Assembly (NCBI GenBank): GCA_030425145.1
Contig: JAUHVK010000012.1
Coordinates: 56,437-120,436 of the forward strand
Direction: 5' to 3'
From: Alphaproteobacteria bacterium
GTDB lineage: Bacteria; Pseudomonadota; Alphaproteobacteria; Rhodobacterales; Rhodobacteraceae
DNA length: 64,000 bases
Shown here: piece by piece, positions 1-9,526 of the stretch
Layout: each line of letters starts with the position of its first letter
How positions within the stretch are numbered: position 1 is the first letter of the stretch
Notes under the pieces: model-generated
The model's database searches: none
What the model saw: only the letters and a program-made list of their open reading frames with translations
Told to the model about the DNA's origin: nothing
Translations under genes and position numbers: made by a program

Positions 1-573
1 TCGTTACTTCCGTTTCTTGATGCCGGTACCGATCTCGGAGCGTGCGAGGTGATCTGCGCCCCATATGATCCGGAACTGAACCGTTTGGCAGACACGCTCG
101 GCCGCCTATCCGAAGAAGCGCAAACGCGTGGTTTGGGTGTTTCGCTCGAGTTCTTTCCCTGGACATTGGTTCCAGACTTGGGCAGTGCGCTCCGCGTCGT
201 GGACAGGGCGGGGCCAGACGTTGGCGTCCTTGTTGATACTCTGCATTTCGATCGCTCTGACACCACTCTCGAAGAACTGCGCGACGTACCTCTGCATCGT
301 TTGCGATTGGCGCATCTCTGTGATGCACCCGTTCAAGAGAAATATTCGACAGACGATCTTTTACATGCTGCACGGGAAGAGCGCCTGCCGCCCGGAGAAG
401 GGCAGATCGATCTCGTTCCGATCCTTTGTGCATTGCCGGATACGCTTCCCATTGGCATCGAGGTGCCGATGGCTGAACAAACCGCCATGTGCGGGATCGA
501 AGCTGTGCTTGACCGGGTGATGAAGGCGACCCGAAACGTGTTGGACGCTACCGCTCTCCATCTAGCTAGATAG
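1..573 (+). CDS. sugar phosphate isomerase/epimerase (TIM barrel), 5'-truncated by window edge
   Basis: Frame of ORF 49..573 is open back to base 1 (SLLPFLDAGTDLGACEVICAPYDPEL...); 'GVSLEFFPW', 'VGVLVDTLHFDRS', 'GEGQIDLVPIL' are typical of xylose-isomerase-like TIM barrels. Confidence 0.75.
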   Translation, partial: SLLPFLDAGTDLGACEVICAPYDPELNRLADTLGRLSEEAQTRGLGVSLEFFPWTLVPDLGSALRVVDRAGPDVGVLVDTLHFDRSDTTLEELRDVPLHRLRLAHLCDAPVQEKYSTDDLLHAAREERLPPGEGQIDLVPILCALPDTLPIGIEVPMAEQTAMCGIEAVLDRVMKATRNVLDATALHLAR

Positions 574-662
574 GAACCCACAGCGCCCAAGCGAGGGGGC
601 GTTACGCTGTCGGTGTCACCCGCGCGCCTTGCGATCCGCCGTCTGCCCTCAATTCTCAATGA

Positions 663-1562
663 TCACTGAGCAACTGTTTTGGATCGGCGCAAGAGTTCTC
701 CAATCCTTTGAAAAATCGCGGTCTGGGCACTGCTTTTCCTCCATGCCAGAACGATCTTTCGCGGGGTTGCACCTTCTAGGCGCGCCAGATGGAGATCATG
801 TCCCGCAGTGAGGCCCGCATCAATCGCGAGATTTGGCAATAAAGTGACCCCGATGCCTTCCTCCACCATCGAAACTAGTGTCGGCAGGCTCGTGGCCGAA
901 AAGGACGTGTCTTCTTTCAACGCGATGCCCGGAACACTCGAGAGTGCGTGCTTCTGCAAGCAGTGTCCGCGTTCCAATAGCAAGAGATGGCGGCCGGCAA
1001 GATCGGCACCTTCGACCTGCGAAAGATTGGCTAGGGGATGCGCGCGGGGCGTTGCCAGGCTGTAATCGTCCTCGAACAACGGCAATGTTTCTATTTGGGG
1101 TGACAGATCATGCGGCAATGCGATCAGGACAAGGTCCAAGCGCCCTTCCGTCAACCCCGTTAGCAAAGACTCTGTGAGCTCTTCGCGCAGGTAGATCTGC
1201 ATGTCGGGCCAAGTGTTGCGCAGTCGGGGGAGTGCACGGGGAAGCAGGAAAGGACCTACAGTCGGGATCACGCCAAGCCTCAGTTGCGTCATGCCGGCAT
1301 TTGTCTCGGCATGTGCCGCAGCTTCGAAGTCACTCGCCCTTGCGAGGATTTCCCTCGCGCGTTCTGCGAGGGCTGCACCGATGGGTGTCATGAGAACGGA
1401 ATGCGTGTTGCGTTCGGCGACGGTAACACCAAGGCGGGCTTCCATTTCCTTAAGAGCAGTCGAAAGCGTCGATTGCGTCACGTGACACAACTCGGCTGCA
1501 CGCGAGAAATTTTCCGTGTCTGCCAGAGCAACGAGGAACCGCATTTGGCGAAGTGTTGTCAT
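663..1562 (-). CDS. oxyR: LysR-family regulator, OxyR-like
   Basis: N-terminal LysR HTH (MTTLRQMRFLVALADTENFSRAAELCHVTQSTLS); OxyR-like 'ERGHCLQKHAL...EDTSFSATSL'; divergent from a peroxiredoxin. Confidence 0.8.
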   Translation of the reverse strand: MTTLRQMRFLVALADTENFSRAAELCHVTQSTLSTALKEMEARLGVTVAERNTHSVLMTPIGAALAERAREILARASDFEAAAHAETNAGMTQLRLGVIPTVGPFLLPRALPRLRNTWPDMQIYLREELTESLLTGLTEGRLDLVLIALPHDLSPQIETLPLFEDDYSLATPRAHPLANLSQVEGADLAGRHLLLLERGHCLQKHALSSVPGIALKEDTSFSATSLPTLVSMVEEGIGVTLLPNLAIDAGLTAGHDLHLARLEGATPRKIVLAWRKSSAQTAIFQRIGELLRRSKTVAQ

Positions 1563-1673
1563 GCCACCCTCCGGCTATTGGGGAATTCGATCACCATTCC
1601 CATTTAATTCAATTTCCGGAATGTATCCAGAGTGTCTATCTCCTGTCTCAGATGTTCAAAAGGAGTAACCATC

Positions 1674-2336
1674 ATGAATGCTGTCACCCAAATCTCATCC
1701 CAGGCGCAGGTTGCGCTGCCCCGTCTCAATGAAGCCGCACCTGCGTTCGATGCGTTGACCACGCACGGACGGAAATCTCTGGAAGACTACCGCGGTAAAT
1801 GGTTGATCCTGTTTTCGCACCCGGCTGATTTCACCCCGGTCTGCACCACGGAATTCATGGCCTTCGCCCGTCGCGCTGAGGATTTCGCTGCGCTCAATAC
1901 GGAATTACTCGGCCTTTCGATCGACAGCCACTATGCCCACATCGCATGGGTGCGGTCGATCAAGGAAAGCTTTGGCGTCGACATCCGCTTCCCGATCATT
2001 GCCGATCTCGACATGAAGGTGGCGCAAGCCTACGGCATGATCCAGCCAGGTGCGTCAGACACGCAAGCCGTGCGCGCGACTTTCATCATCGACCCCGAAG
2101 GCACCCTGCGGGCGATGGTCTACTATCCGATGACCAATGGCCGCTCGATCGACGAGTTCTATCGCCTGATCCAAGCGCTTCAGACTGCTGATACCCACAA
2201 GATCGCAACACCTGAAAACTGGAAGCCCGGTCAGGACGTGATCGTGCCGACACCTCAAACGACCGATGCCGCCGAGGCGCGTCTGGCCGAAGGCTATGAT
2301 ACAACGGACTGGTATTTCTCGACCAAGGCGCTCTGA
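1674..2336 (+). CDS. 1-Cys peroxiredoxin (Prx6-like)
   Basis: 'HPADFTPVCTTEF' peroxidatic motif; ATG at 1674 preceded by AAAGGAG, better than the ORF-track start at 1632. Confidence 0.88.
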   Translation: MNAVTQISSQAQVALPRLNEAAPAFDALTTHGRKSLEDYRGKWLILFSHPADFTPVCTTEFMAFARRAEDFAALNTELLGLSIDSHYAHIAWVRSIKESFGVDIRFPIIADLDMKVAQAYGMIQPGASDTQAVRATFIIDPEGTLRAMVYYPMTNGRSIDEFYRLIQALQTADTHKIATPENWKPGQDVIVPTPQTTDAAEARLAEGYDTTDWYFSTKAL

Positions 2337-2389
2337 GCCTTGGCGCATTGACCCTTCCCGATCCAAGTCCGTCGGGAAGGGCAGATGCG

Positions 2390-2866
2390 TCAGGCGGATG
2401 CGGATTGGCCCGAACAAGTCCCGAGAAGATCGGGGCGCATCGCAAGCAGATCAATCAGCCCGCAATTGCCGCGCACGAGATCCTCAAGCGTTACCATGTC
2501 CAATTCGTGATAGAACGCCTCAAGCGCTCTGACGATATAGGAGCGCAGTCGACAAGTCGCCGCGAGCGGGCAGGTGTTGTGGATTTCGTCAAAGCACTCG
2601 GCGAATGGGATGTCGGTCTCGAAGATACGAAATACAGCGCCGATCGAGATCATGTTCGCAGGTTTGGCAAGCCGGATGCCCCCGGTGCGTCCCCTCAGGG
2701 TTTCAAGATAGCCCTCGGTCTGGAGCTGCTGAACAACCCGTGCAACGTGATTGATCGAGGCATTGCAGCGTTCCGCAATGTCCGAGGTGCGCACAAGCTT
2801 CTCATCATTGACAGCGCAAAACATAAGAGTGCGCGCGGCAAGGTTGGTTCGGGTCGTCAGACGCAT
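2390..2866 (-). CDS. nsrR: Rrf2-family regulator, NsrR-like
   Basis: Rrf2 winged helix; Cys spacing C-x7-C-x5-C in 'ECFDEIHNTCPLAATCRL' as in NsrR Fe-S ligands. Confidence 0.75.
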   Translation of the reverse strand: MRLTTRTNLAARTLMFCAVNDEKLVRTSDIAERCNASINHVARVVQQLQTEGYLETLRGRTGGIRLAKPANMISIGAVFRIFETDIPFAECFDEIHNTCPLAATCRLRSYIVRALEAFYHELDMVTLEDLVRGNCGLIDLLAMRPDLLGTCSGQSASA

Positions 2867-2918
2867 GGTGTTACCTCAAAGTTCTGACTGATATTTCACA
2901 TCACAGATACCAGTTTCT

Positions 2919-2932
2919 TTGATCCAGATCAC
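2919..2932. promoter_or_regulatory. candidate FNR/CRP-type site TTGATCCAGATCAC between nsrR-like gene and cydD
   Basis: TTGAT-N4-ATCAC, 9/10 match to TTGAT-N4-ATCAA; lies in the divergent intergenic region. Confidence 0.5.
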
Positions 2933-2970
2933 GTCAAATCCCGGGATCATGTCGTAACAGTCCTGAAGCC

Positions 2971-4620
2971 TTGAAAAGAAAACGGACAATGAGCCACCCC
3001 GCAAAGCCAAAAATGGTGTTGACGCCAACTGCCGGATTAGGCGCGGTGCTGTCCGTTCTCGCAAGCTTGATATGGTTTGGGCAGGCTTGGGTGATCGCAA
3101 GTGTTCTTTCGGCGCTCCTGTCAGGCGACAACGTTGCCGTCTGGGGTGTCATGCTCTCGTTTATGGGTCTCAGCATTGCACGGGCTTTGTTGAACCAGCA
3201 GGCGCAGTCGGCGTTAACTCAGACGGCTGAGCGACATATCCAAACGCTGCGTGAAGAAATTATCGCCAAGGAAGCGGCCACCGACGAAGAATCTCGCTTT
3301 GGCGGTGCCGGTTCGATTGCCGCGCTGGCCACTGAGAAACTCGAGGTGATTCGTCCATTTCTGTTGCGCTATGCTCCGGCGCGATTACGGGTCATGGTTG
3401 TTCCTCTGATTATTCTCGCAATCACGGCATCGCAAAGTTGGGCGGCGGCGGTCGTTCTTTTGGCGGCAGGACCGTTGATCCCTGTGTTCATGGCTTTGGT
3501 CGGGTGGGCCGCGAAAGAAGCCAGTGCGCGCCAGATGGTCGAGATCGGATCGCTCAACGATCTTCTCGCAGATCGGTTGGCGGCTCTGGCAGACCTGACT
3601 TTGATCGGCGCTGGGCCGCAGGTCACACAGGGGTTTGCGGCGGCGTCAGACAGGCTCCGGCTAAAGACGATGGCGGTTCTGCGCATCGCATTCCTTTCGT
3701 CCACGGTTCTTGAGCTGTTCTCGGCGCTTGGCGTAGCGATGATTGCCGTTTGGGTCGGATTTGCGTTGCTGGGTGAAATCACTTGGGGGACGTGGGGCGC
3801 ACCGTTGACACCGCTCGCTGGGGTTTATCTCCTTTTACTAGCACCGGATTTCTTTCAGCCTTTGCGCGATTTGGCAGCAGCGTGGCATGACAAGTCTGCT
3901 GCGGACGCGGTGCAGGAAGAGCTTTTGTCCTGGAGGGATAACGCCCGCCGGCCGATGCTGGGCAAAGGTGCGGTCGTCCCTGCAATTGCCTTTGAAAACC
4001 TGATGCTGCAGGGCGTGGAAGTTGACCATGCGGATCGAAGGCTGCGCTTTCCGAACCTCGAAGTCCAACCCGGTGAAAGTTTCGCCCTCATTGGTCCGAG
4101 CGGTGTCGGCAAGACGACCTTGCTGCGTCTGTTTGCCGGTTTGGAGCAACCGACGCGCGGTGCGGTACTGGTGAATGATGCGCCTGTCACGGGCGCGACG
4201 GCCGACGGATGGCGCGCCACCGTGGGATGGATGCCACAAACGCCGCACTTTCTGGGACGCAGCCTTCGCCACAATATCGGTTTCGGTGCCGACTTGGATT
4301 CGAAGGTCCTTCGGCGCGCACGGGTATCGCCGGTTCTGGCTGGTTTGCCGGCCAAGGACTTGACGCTATTGGGGGAAACGGGCGCAGGCCTGTCGGGTGG
4401 CGAGGCGCGCCGTGTGATGCTGGCGCGCGCGTTGCACCGGTCTCCCGCAGTGCTCATGGCCGACGAGCCGACGGCCGATCTGGATGCCGACACCGCCAAA
4501 GACATCATCGACGCGCTCCTCGCATATGTCGCCGGTGGTGGCACGCTGATCACCACAACACATGATCGGCGCCTTATGGATCGAATGCAGCATGTCATCC
4601 GTTTGGAGGCTGACGCATGA
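2971..4620 (+). CDS. cydD: thiol reductant ABC exporter subunit CydD
   Basis: ABC exporter TM domain plus Walker A 'GPSGVGKTT', signature 'LSGGEARR'; directly upstream of cydC-cydA-cydB. Confidence 0.9.
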   Translation: MKRKRTMSHPAKPKMVLTPTAGLGAVLSVLASLIWFGQAWVIASVLSALLSGDNVAVWGVMLSFMGLSIARALLNQQAQSALTQTAERHIQTLREEIIAKEAATDEESRFGGAGSIAALATEKLEVIRPFLLRYAPARLRVMVVPLIILAITASQSWAAAVVLLAAGPLIPVFMALVGWAAKEASARQMVEIGSLNDLLADRLAALADLTLIGAGPQVTQGFAAASDRLRLKTMAVLRIAFLSSTVLELFSALGVAMIAVWVGFALLGEITWGTWGAPLTPLAGVYLLLLAPDFFQPLRDLAAAWHDKSAADAVQEELLSWRDNARRPMLGKGAVVPAIAFENLMLQGVEVDHADRRLRFPNLEVQPGESFALIGPSGVGKTTLLRLFAGLEQPTRGAVLVNDAPVTGATADGWRATVGWMPQTPHFLGRSLRHNIGFGADLDSKVLRRARVSPVLAGLPAKDLTLLGETGAGLSGGEARRVMLARALHRSPAVLMADEPTADLDADTAKDIIDALLAYVAGGGTLITTTHDRRLMDRMQHVIRLEADA

Positions 4621-6296
4621 GGCCATTGGTCCAAATCATTCGTATACTTCTGGCCGGAGAACGCCGTGCCTTTGCTCAAGGAATGGCATTGTCTGCTGTG
4701 GTCTTGATCATGGGGGGCGCGTTGTTGGCGTTGTCGGGGTGGTTCATCATCGCGGCCGCGGCGGCTGGAATGATCGGACTGGGGATCATCTTCAATGTGT
4801 TCGCCCCGTCGGCAATGGTACGGTTCCTGGCGCTGGGCCGTACGGTCGCACGGTACGGCGAACGGCTGACGACCCATGACGCGACTCTGCGCGCGCTGTC
4901 GAACTTGAGGGTGCGATTGCTGCATGGCGTTTTGACGTCGCCCTACCGCCAGATCGAACGCTTGCGGGCGAGTGTCTTTTTGAACCGCGTGACATCGGAT
5001 GTCGACGCGCTGGATGGTCTGGCCCTGCGGCTGGTTCTTCCCGGGGTAGCGGGTTTGCTGGTGATCGGCTTAACCGCTTTGGCTGTTGCTCTGTTGGTTC
5101 ACGCTGCAATCGCAACTGTCATTCTGCTGGGATACGGGATCGGACCGACATTGGTGTTCTTGTGTGGGCAGAGCAGGGCGGACGCGCCGTCTCGCAAGGC
5201 GCAGGCGGGTAGCCAGGCGCTTAGAAGCCGGATGATCGACCTGATCGCGGCGAGGGAAGAATTGATCGCATTTGGGCAGATGCCCGCGGCACGAGCGAAT
5301 GTTGCAAGAGCGGCGGACTTTCAGTCGAAAAACCAATCCGAAATCGAACGGATCGAAAGGGCGATGGGCCTTTGGCTCGACCTGATGGGATGGGCTGTTG
5401 TCGCCTTTGCCCTTGGGGCCGGAGCTTCTTTGGCTCAAGCGGGTGAGATTTCGGCGGCCCAAGCAGCAATTGGCATCTTTGCGGCGCTCGCTCTTTCGGA
5501 AGCGGTTGCGCCGGTGCGTCGTGCGCTGTCAGAGATCGGCCGGATGCGTTCGGCTGCGAAACGGATTGTGCCAATGATCGAAGAACCCCGTGTGGAACGC
5601 GGGTCGCTGCTGGACCACGACACTGTATCTCTTGTCGTCCAGGAATTTTCAGTGACGAGCAGCATGTCCAATCACCCGCTTTTTGAACCGGTTTCTTTTT
5701 CCTTGGAAGCGGGTGAAACCGTCGCTCTCACAGGGCGCAGTGGTTGTGGGAAATCAACTGCGCTGTTGCACGCGGCCGGGCAGGGAATGCTCTCGTGCGG
5801 CGTGCTGAAATTGGGCGGCATTGATGTTGTTCGAATTGATGCGGAGCTTCGGGTGAGGCTGATCGCGATGGTGCCGCAGCGACATGCACTTGTTGCTGGA
5901 ACGATTGCGGAAAACCTCAGGCTGGCGGCGCCCGAAGCGACTGAGGCCGAACTTTGGGCGGCGCTTCAAGCTGTTCAGTTGGACGAGACCATCAGGCGGA
6001 AAGGCGGGGTGGATGCCCGGCTGGGGTTCCGCGGTGCGGGTCTTTCTGGCGGGGAAGGGCGTCGATTGGTTCTGGCGCGGGCGCTTCTGAGAAAACCGAG
6101 TCTCCTGCTGCTGGACGAGCCGACCGAAGGTCTCGATGCACCATTGGCGAAACAGGTGCTCAAAGGCATCAGGGCGACATTGCCCGATGCGGCGATCCTG
6201 ATGGCCGCCCATCGACCTGAAGAGGTCGCGTTTGCGGATCGGGTTGTGTACCTGAGTCCGGTCATGTCGGCAGATTTAGATAATCCGCATCCTTGA
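4617..6296 (+). CDS. cydC: thiol reductant ABC exporter subunit CydC
   Basis: ATGA overlap with cydD; TM domain plus Walker A 'GRSGCGKST', 'LSGGEGRRL'. Confidence 0.9.
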   Translation: MRPLVQIIRILLAGERRAFAQGMALSAVVLIMGGALLALSGWFIIAAAAAGMIGLGIIFNVFAPSAMVRFLALGRTVARYGERLTTHDATLRALSNLRVRLLHGVLTSPYRQIERLRASVFLNRVTSDVDALDGLALRLVLPGVAGLLVIGLTALAVALLVHAAIATVILLGYGIGPTLVFLCGQSRADAPSRKAQAGSQALRSRMIDLIAAREELIAFGQMPAARANVARAADFQSKNQSEIERIERAMGLWLDLMGWAVVAFALGAGASLAQAGEISAAQAAIGIFAALALSEAVAPVRRALSEIGRMRSAAKRIVPMIEEPRVERGSLLDHDTVSLVVQEFSVTSSMSNHPLFEPVSFSLEAGETVALTGRSGCGKSTALLHAAGQGMLSCGVLKLGGIDVVRIDAELRVRLIAMVPQRHALVAGTIAENLRLAAPEATEAELWAALQAVQLDETIRRKGGVDARLGFRGAGLSGGEGRRLVLARALLRKPSLLLLDEPTEGLDAPLAKQVLKGIRATLPDAAILMAAHRPEEVAFADRVVYLSPVMSADLDNPHP

Positions 6297-6305
6297 TACC
6301 GGTTT

Positions 6306-6319
6306 TTGACTTAGATCAA
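6306..6319. promoter_or_regulatory. candidate FNR-type site TTGACTTAGATCAA upstream of cydA
   Basis: TTGAC-N4-ATCAA, 9/10 match to FNR consensus; ~80 bp upstream of the cydA ATG. Confidence 0.6.
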
Positions 6320-6398
6320 ATCAAACATCTTAGAATCGGAATACGAGTGTTTAATCCGCATCGCTGATGCGAATTATTGAGTATTCAAGGAGTTCATC

Positions 6399-8012
6399 AT
6401 GGAGATCGGGTTGGTCGAGCTGTCGCGCATGCAATTCGCGCTGACGGCGATGTATCACTTCCTCTTCGTTCCGCTGACGCTAGGGTTGTCTATCCTCGTA
6501 GCGATCATGGAAACCGTCTACGTCATGACGAACCGCCCCATCTGGCGGCAGATGACGAAATTCTGGGGCACGCTGTTTGGCATCAATTTCGTGCTGGGCG
6601 TCGCCACGGGCATCACAATGGAATTCCAGTTCGGCATGAACTGGAGCTACTACAGCCACTACGTCGGTGACATATTCGGTGCGCCGCTTGCGATCGAAGG
6701 TTTGATGGCCTTCTTCCTTGAGGCCACATTCGTTGGTTTGTTCTTCTTTGGCTGGGACAAGCTCAGCAAAGTACAGCACATGGTGGTGGCTTGGCTGGTC
6801 GCAATCGGTTCGAATTTCTCGGCGCTGTGGATTCTGATCGCCAACGGCTGGATGCAGAACCCGGTTGGCGCTGAATTCAACCCAGACACAATGCGCATGG
6901 AGATGACCTCATTCTTCGAGGTGCTCTTCAATGAAGTTGCACAGGCGAAGTTCGTTCACACCGTGTCGGCCGGCTATGTCACTGCGTCGGTCTTCGTGCT
7001 GGGTGTATCGGCGCTTTACCTGATCCAGAACCGGCACAAGGATTTGGCCCGCCGGTCCATTGCAGTCGCCTCGGCCTTTGGCTTGGCGGCGGCCTTGTCT
7101 GTTGTCGTTCTTGGCGACGAGTCGGGCTATTCCGCCAGCCATACGCAGAAAATGAAGCTCGCCGCGATCGAGGCGATGTGGGAGACCCACGACGCCCCTG
7201 CCCCGTTCACCGCGATCGGCTTTCCGGATCAAGAAGCACGAGAAACCCACTACGCTTTGGAAATCCCATGGGCGATGGGCCTGATCGGGACACGGTCGCT
7301 GACCAAGGAAATCCCCGGCATCAACGATCTGGTGGCAGAATCCGAGAACCGTATTCGCGAAGGCCTCATCGCCTATGACGCGCTGATGACCATTCGCGAA
7401 CAGCGTGAGGCAACGCCTCAGTCCGTGCGCGACACGTTTGAAGCGCATTCCGAGAACCTTGGGTTTGCCCTGCTTCTCAAGCGCTATGTCGACGATCCGC
7501 GCGATGCGACAGAAGAGCAAATCAAGATGGCTGCCGATGACACCGTTCCCGGCGTGGCACCGCTGTTCTGGGCCTTCCGCCTGATGGTGGCGCTTGGCTT
7601 CAGCTTTATCGCGGTGATGGCATATTTCTTCTACCGTGCCTCGTTCCGGAACATGCAGTTCCCGCGCTGGTCGCTTTATGCTGCTGTCGCCATCATCCCG
7701 ACGCCCTGGATCGCAGCCGAATTGGGCTGGTTCGTGGCCGAGTTCGGCCGCCAGCCCTGGACCGTGGATGGCGTGCTGCCGACAGCGCTCAGCGCATCGC
7801 ACCTGAGCATCGCGGACCTGCTGATCACGCTCGCCGGGTTCCTGATCTTCTACTCGGTCCTCTTCGTGATCGAGGTGAGCCTGATGGTGAAATACATCCG
7901 CAAGGGCCCATTCCAAGACGTCGAAGCAACCAACGACTGGCAGGAGCGGCACGAGGCACGACTGCGCGCCGAGACAACTTCTCCGACCCTTGCGACCACT
8001 CCTGCGGAGTAA
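6399..8012 (+). CDS. cydA: cytochrome bd ubiquinol oxidase subunit I
   Basis: 'MEIGLVELSRMQFALTAMYHFLFVPLTLG', long Q-loop with 'MWETHDAPAPFTAIGFPDQEARETHYALEIPWAMGLIGTRSL' (long Q-loop type). Confidence 0.97.
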   Translation: MEIGLVELSRMQFALTAMYHFLFVPLTLGLSILVAIMETVYVMTNRPIWRQMTKFWGTLFGINFVLGVATGITMEFQFGMNWSYYSHYVGDIFGAPLAIEGLMAFFLEATFVGLFFFGWDKLSKVQHMVVAWLVAIGSNFSALWILIANGWMQNPVGAEFNPDTMRMEMTSFFEVLFNEVAQAKFVHTVSAGYVTASVFVLGVSALYLIQNRHKDLARRSIAVASAFGLAAALSVVVLGDESGYSASHTQKMKLAAIEAMWETHDAPAPFTAIGFPDQEARETHYALEIPWAMGLIGTRSLTKEIPGINDLVAESENRIREGLIAYDALMTIREQREATPQSVRDTFEAHSENLGFALLLKRYVDDPRDATEEQIKMAADDTVPGVAPLFWAFRLMVALGFSFIAVMAYFFYRASFRNMQFPRWSLYAAVAIIPTPWIAAELGWFVAEFGRQPWTVDGVLPTALSASHLSIADLLITLAGFLIFYSVLFVIEVSLMVKYIRKGPFQDVEATNDWQERHEARLRAETTSPTLATTPAE

Positions 8013-8017
8013 AACAG

Positions 8018-9178
8018 ATGATCCTTTATGAATTGATCGAATATGACATTCTGCGCGTGATCTGGTGGGCGCTTCTGGGCGTGCTGCTGATCGGGTTTGC
8101 CCTGACTGACGGGTTCGACATGGGTGTCGGTGCGCTGCTGCCCTTTGTCGCCAAAACCGACGTGGAACGCCGGGTGGCCATCAATACGGTCGGGCCCGTT
8201 TGGGAAGGCAACCAAGTGTGGTTCATCCTCGGTGGCGGCGCAATTTTTGCCGCGTGGCCGCCGCTCTATGCAGTCAGCTTCTCGGGCTTCTACCTTGCGA
8301 TGTTCGTTGTGCTGGCCGCCTTCATCGTGCGTCCGGTGGCATTCAAGTACCGCTCTAAACGCGATGACGCTATGTGGCGCGCACGTTGGGACTGGGCGCT
8401 CTTCGCAGGTGGTGCCGTACCTGCGCTCTTGTTCGGCGTGGCAGTGGGCAACGTCCTTCTGGGTGTGCCGTTCTACCTGACCGAAGACCTGATGCCGATG
8501 TATCCGGGCAACTTTGCGGTGAAATTTCTTATTGTGCTGCGCCCCTTTGCGCTGTTGGCCGGGATCGTGTCGCTGTCGATGCTGCTGATGCATGGTGCCG
8601 CCTGGCTGTCCCTCAAGGCCGAGGGTGTGGTGGCCGAACGGGCGCGGGCCATCGGGATCAAAGCGGGCATGGTTGCCGCTGCGGGCTACGCGCTGGCGGG
8701 CCTTTGGCTGGCGGTTGGTGTTGACGGCTTTGCGCTGGGCGAGGTGCCTGCGAACGGACCGTCCAATCCGCTGTATTCCGAGGTCTTCCGCGGCGGTTCA
8801 TGGCTTTCTGCCTATGCCGAGCGTCCCTGGATCGCGATTGCGCCGATCCTTGGATTTGTCGGGATCGCGCTGGCGGTGATGGGCCTGCGGGCGGGCCGCG
8901 AGGTGTCCACCTTGCTGTGGTCCAAGCTGGGTATCTTCGGGATCATCTCGTCCGTCGGGCTGACGATGTTCCCGTTTATCCTGCCCTCGATCTCAGATCC
9001 GAACAGTTCTTTGACCGTCTGGGACTCGTCCTCGTCGCACCAGACTCTGTTCATCATGCTGGTGGTTACGGCGATCTTCATGCCGCTGATCCTGATGTAC
9101 ACGGCATGGGTTTACAAAGTGCTCTGGGGCAAGGTCACCGAGGCGCAAGTCACTGAAAACGCTGACACTGTTTACTGA
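8018..9178 (+). CDS. cydB: cytochrome bd ubiquinol oxidase subunit II
   Basis: 'LIGFALTDGFDMGVGALLPFVAKTDVERRVAINTVGPVWEGNQVWFILGGGA'; follows cydA by 5 nt. Confidence 0.97.
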   Translation: MILYELIEYDILRVIWWALLGVLLIGFALTDGFDMGVGALLPFVAKTDVERRVAINTVGPVWEGNQVWFILGGGAIFAAWPPLYAVSFSGFYLAMFVVLAAFIVRPVAFKYRSKRDDAMWRARWDWALFAGGAVPALLFGVAVGNVLLGVPFYLTEDLMPMYPGNFAVKFLIVLRPFALLAGIVSLSMLLMHGAAWLSLKAEGVVAERARAIGIKAGMVAAAGYALAGLWLAVGVDGFALGEVPANGPSNPLYSEVFRGGSWLSAYAERPWIAIAPILGFVGIALAVMGLRAGREVSTLLWSKLGIFGIISSVGLTMFPFILPSISDPNSSLTVWDSSSSHQTLFIMLVVTAIFMPLILMYTAWVYKVLWGKVTEAQVTENADTVY

Positions 9179-9192
9179 AGGAGACCAAAACC

Positions 9193-9330
9193 ATGTGGTA
9201 TTTTGCCTGGCTTCTTGGACTACCGCTTGCCGCGCTGTTCGCCGTTCTCAACGCGATCTGGCTGGAGATGAGAACGGACGCCTGTTTCTCGGACGAAGGA
9301 GACTGTCCGATGGGTGAGCATACGCACTGA
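9193..9330 (+). CDS. cydX: cytochrome bd-I accessory small subunit CydX (45 aa)
   Basis: Short ORF missing from the track: MWYFAWLLGLPLAALFAVLNAIWLEMRTDACFSDEGDCPMGEHTH*; GAAGGAGA upstream; CydX N-terminal MWYF signature; immediately after cydB. Confidence 0.93.
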   Translation: MWYFAWLLGLPLAALFAVLNAIWLEMRTDACFSDEGDCPMGEHTH

Positions 9331-9331
9331 A

Positions 9332-9363
9332 ACACGGGGGGCATTCCCTTCCGCCCCTCGTGT
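9332..9363. terminator. imperfect 11-bp hairpin between cydX and the SQR-like gene (no U-tract)
   Basis: ACACGGGGGGC-attcccttcc-GCCCCTCGTGT, one mismatch; not followed by T-run. Confidence 0.4.
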
Positions 9364-9526
9364 CGGCGGGGGCTCCGGGTCGCTCCGGGTCCTCGCCACA
9401 CGGATCACGCACAGGATCAACATGGGAAGGGACGCCTTGGGGCAAGACCCCGGGGGCATGTGACGCCGAGGGCCACCAAGCGAGGTGGCGCAACAACCGA
9501 CTGAACCGCTGATGGAAGGGAAACCC

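Noticed and set aside
3855-4925. 356-aa minus ORF opposite cydD/cydC
   Set aside because: Low-complexity Arg/Pro-rich translation antisense to confidently assigned cyd genes; a by-product of high-GC codon bias.
6909-7952. 347-aa minus ORF opposite cydA
   Set aside because: Antisense to a highly conserved CydA; composition not protein-like.
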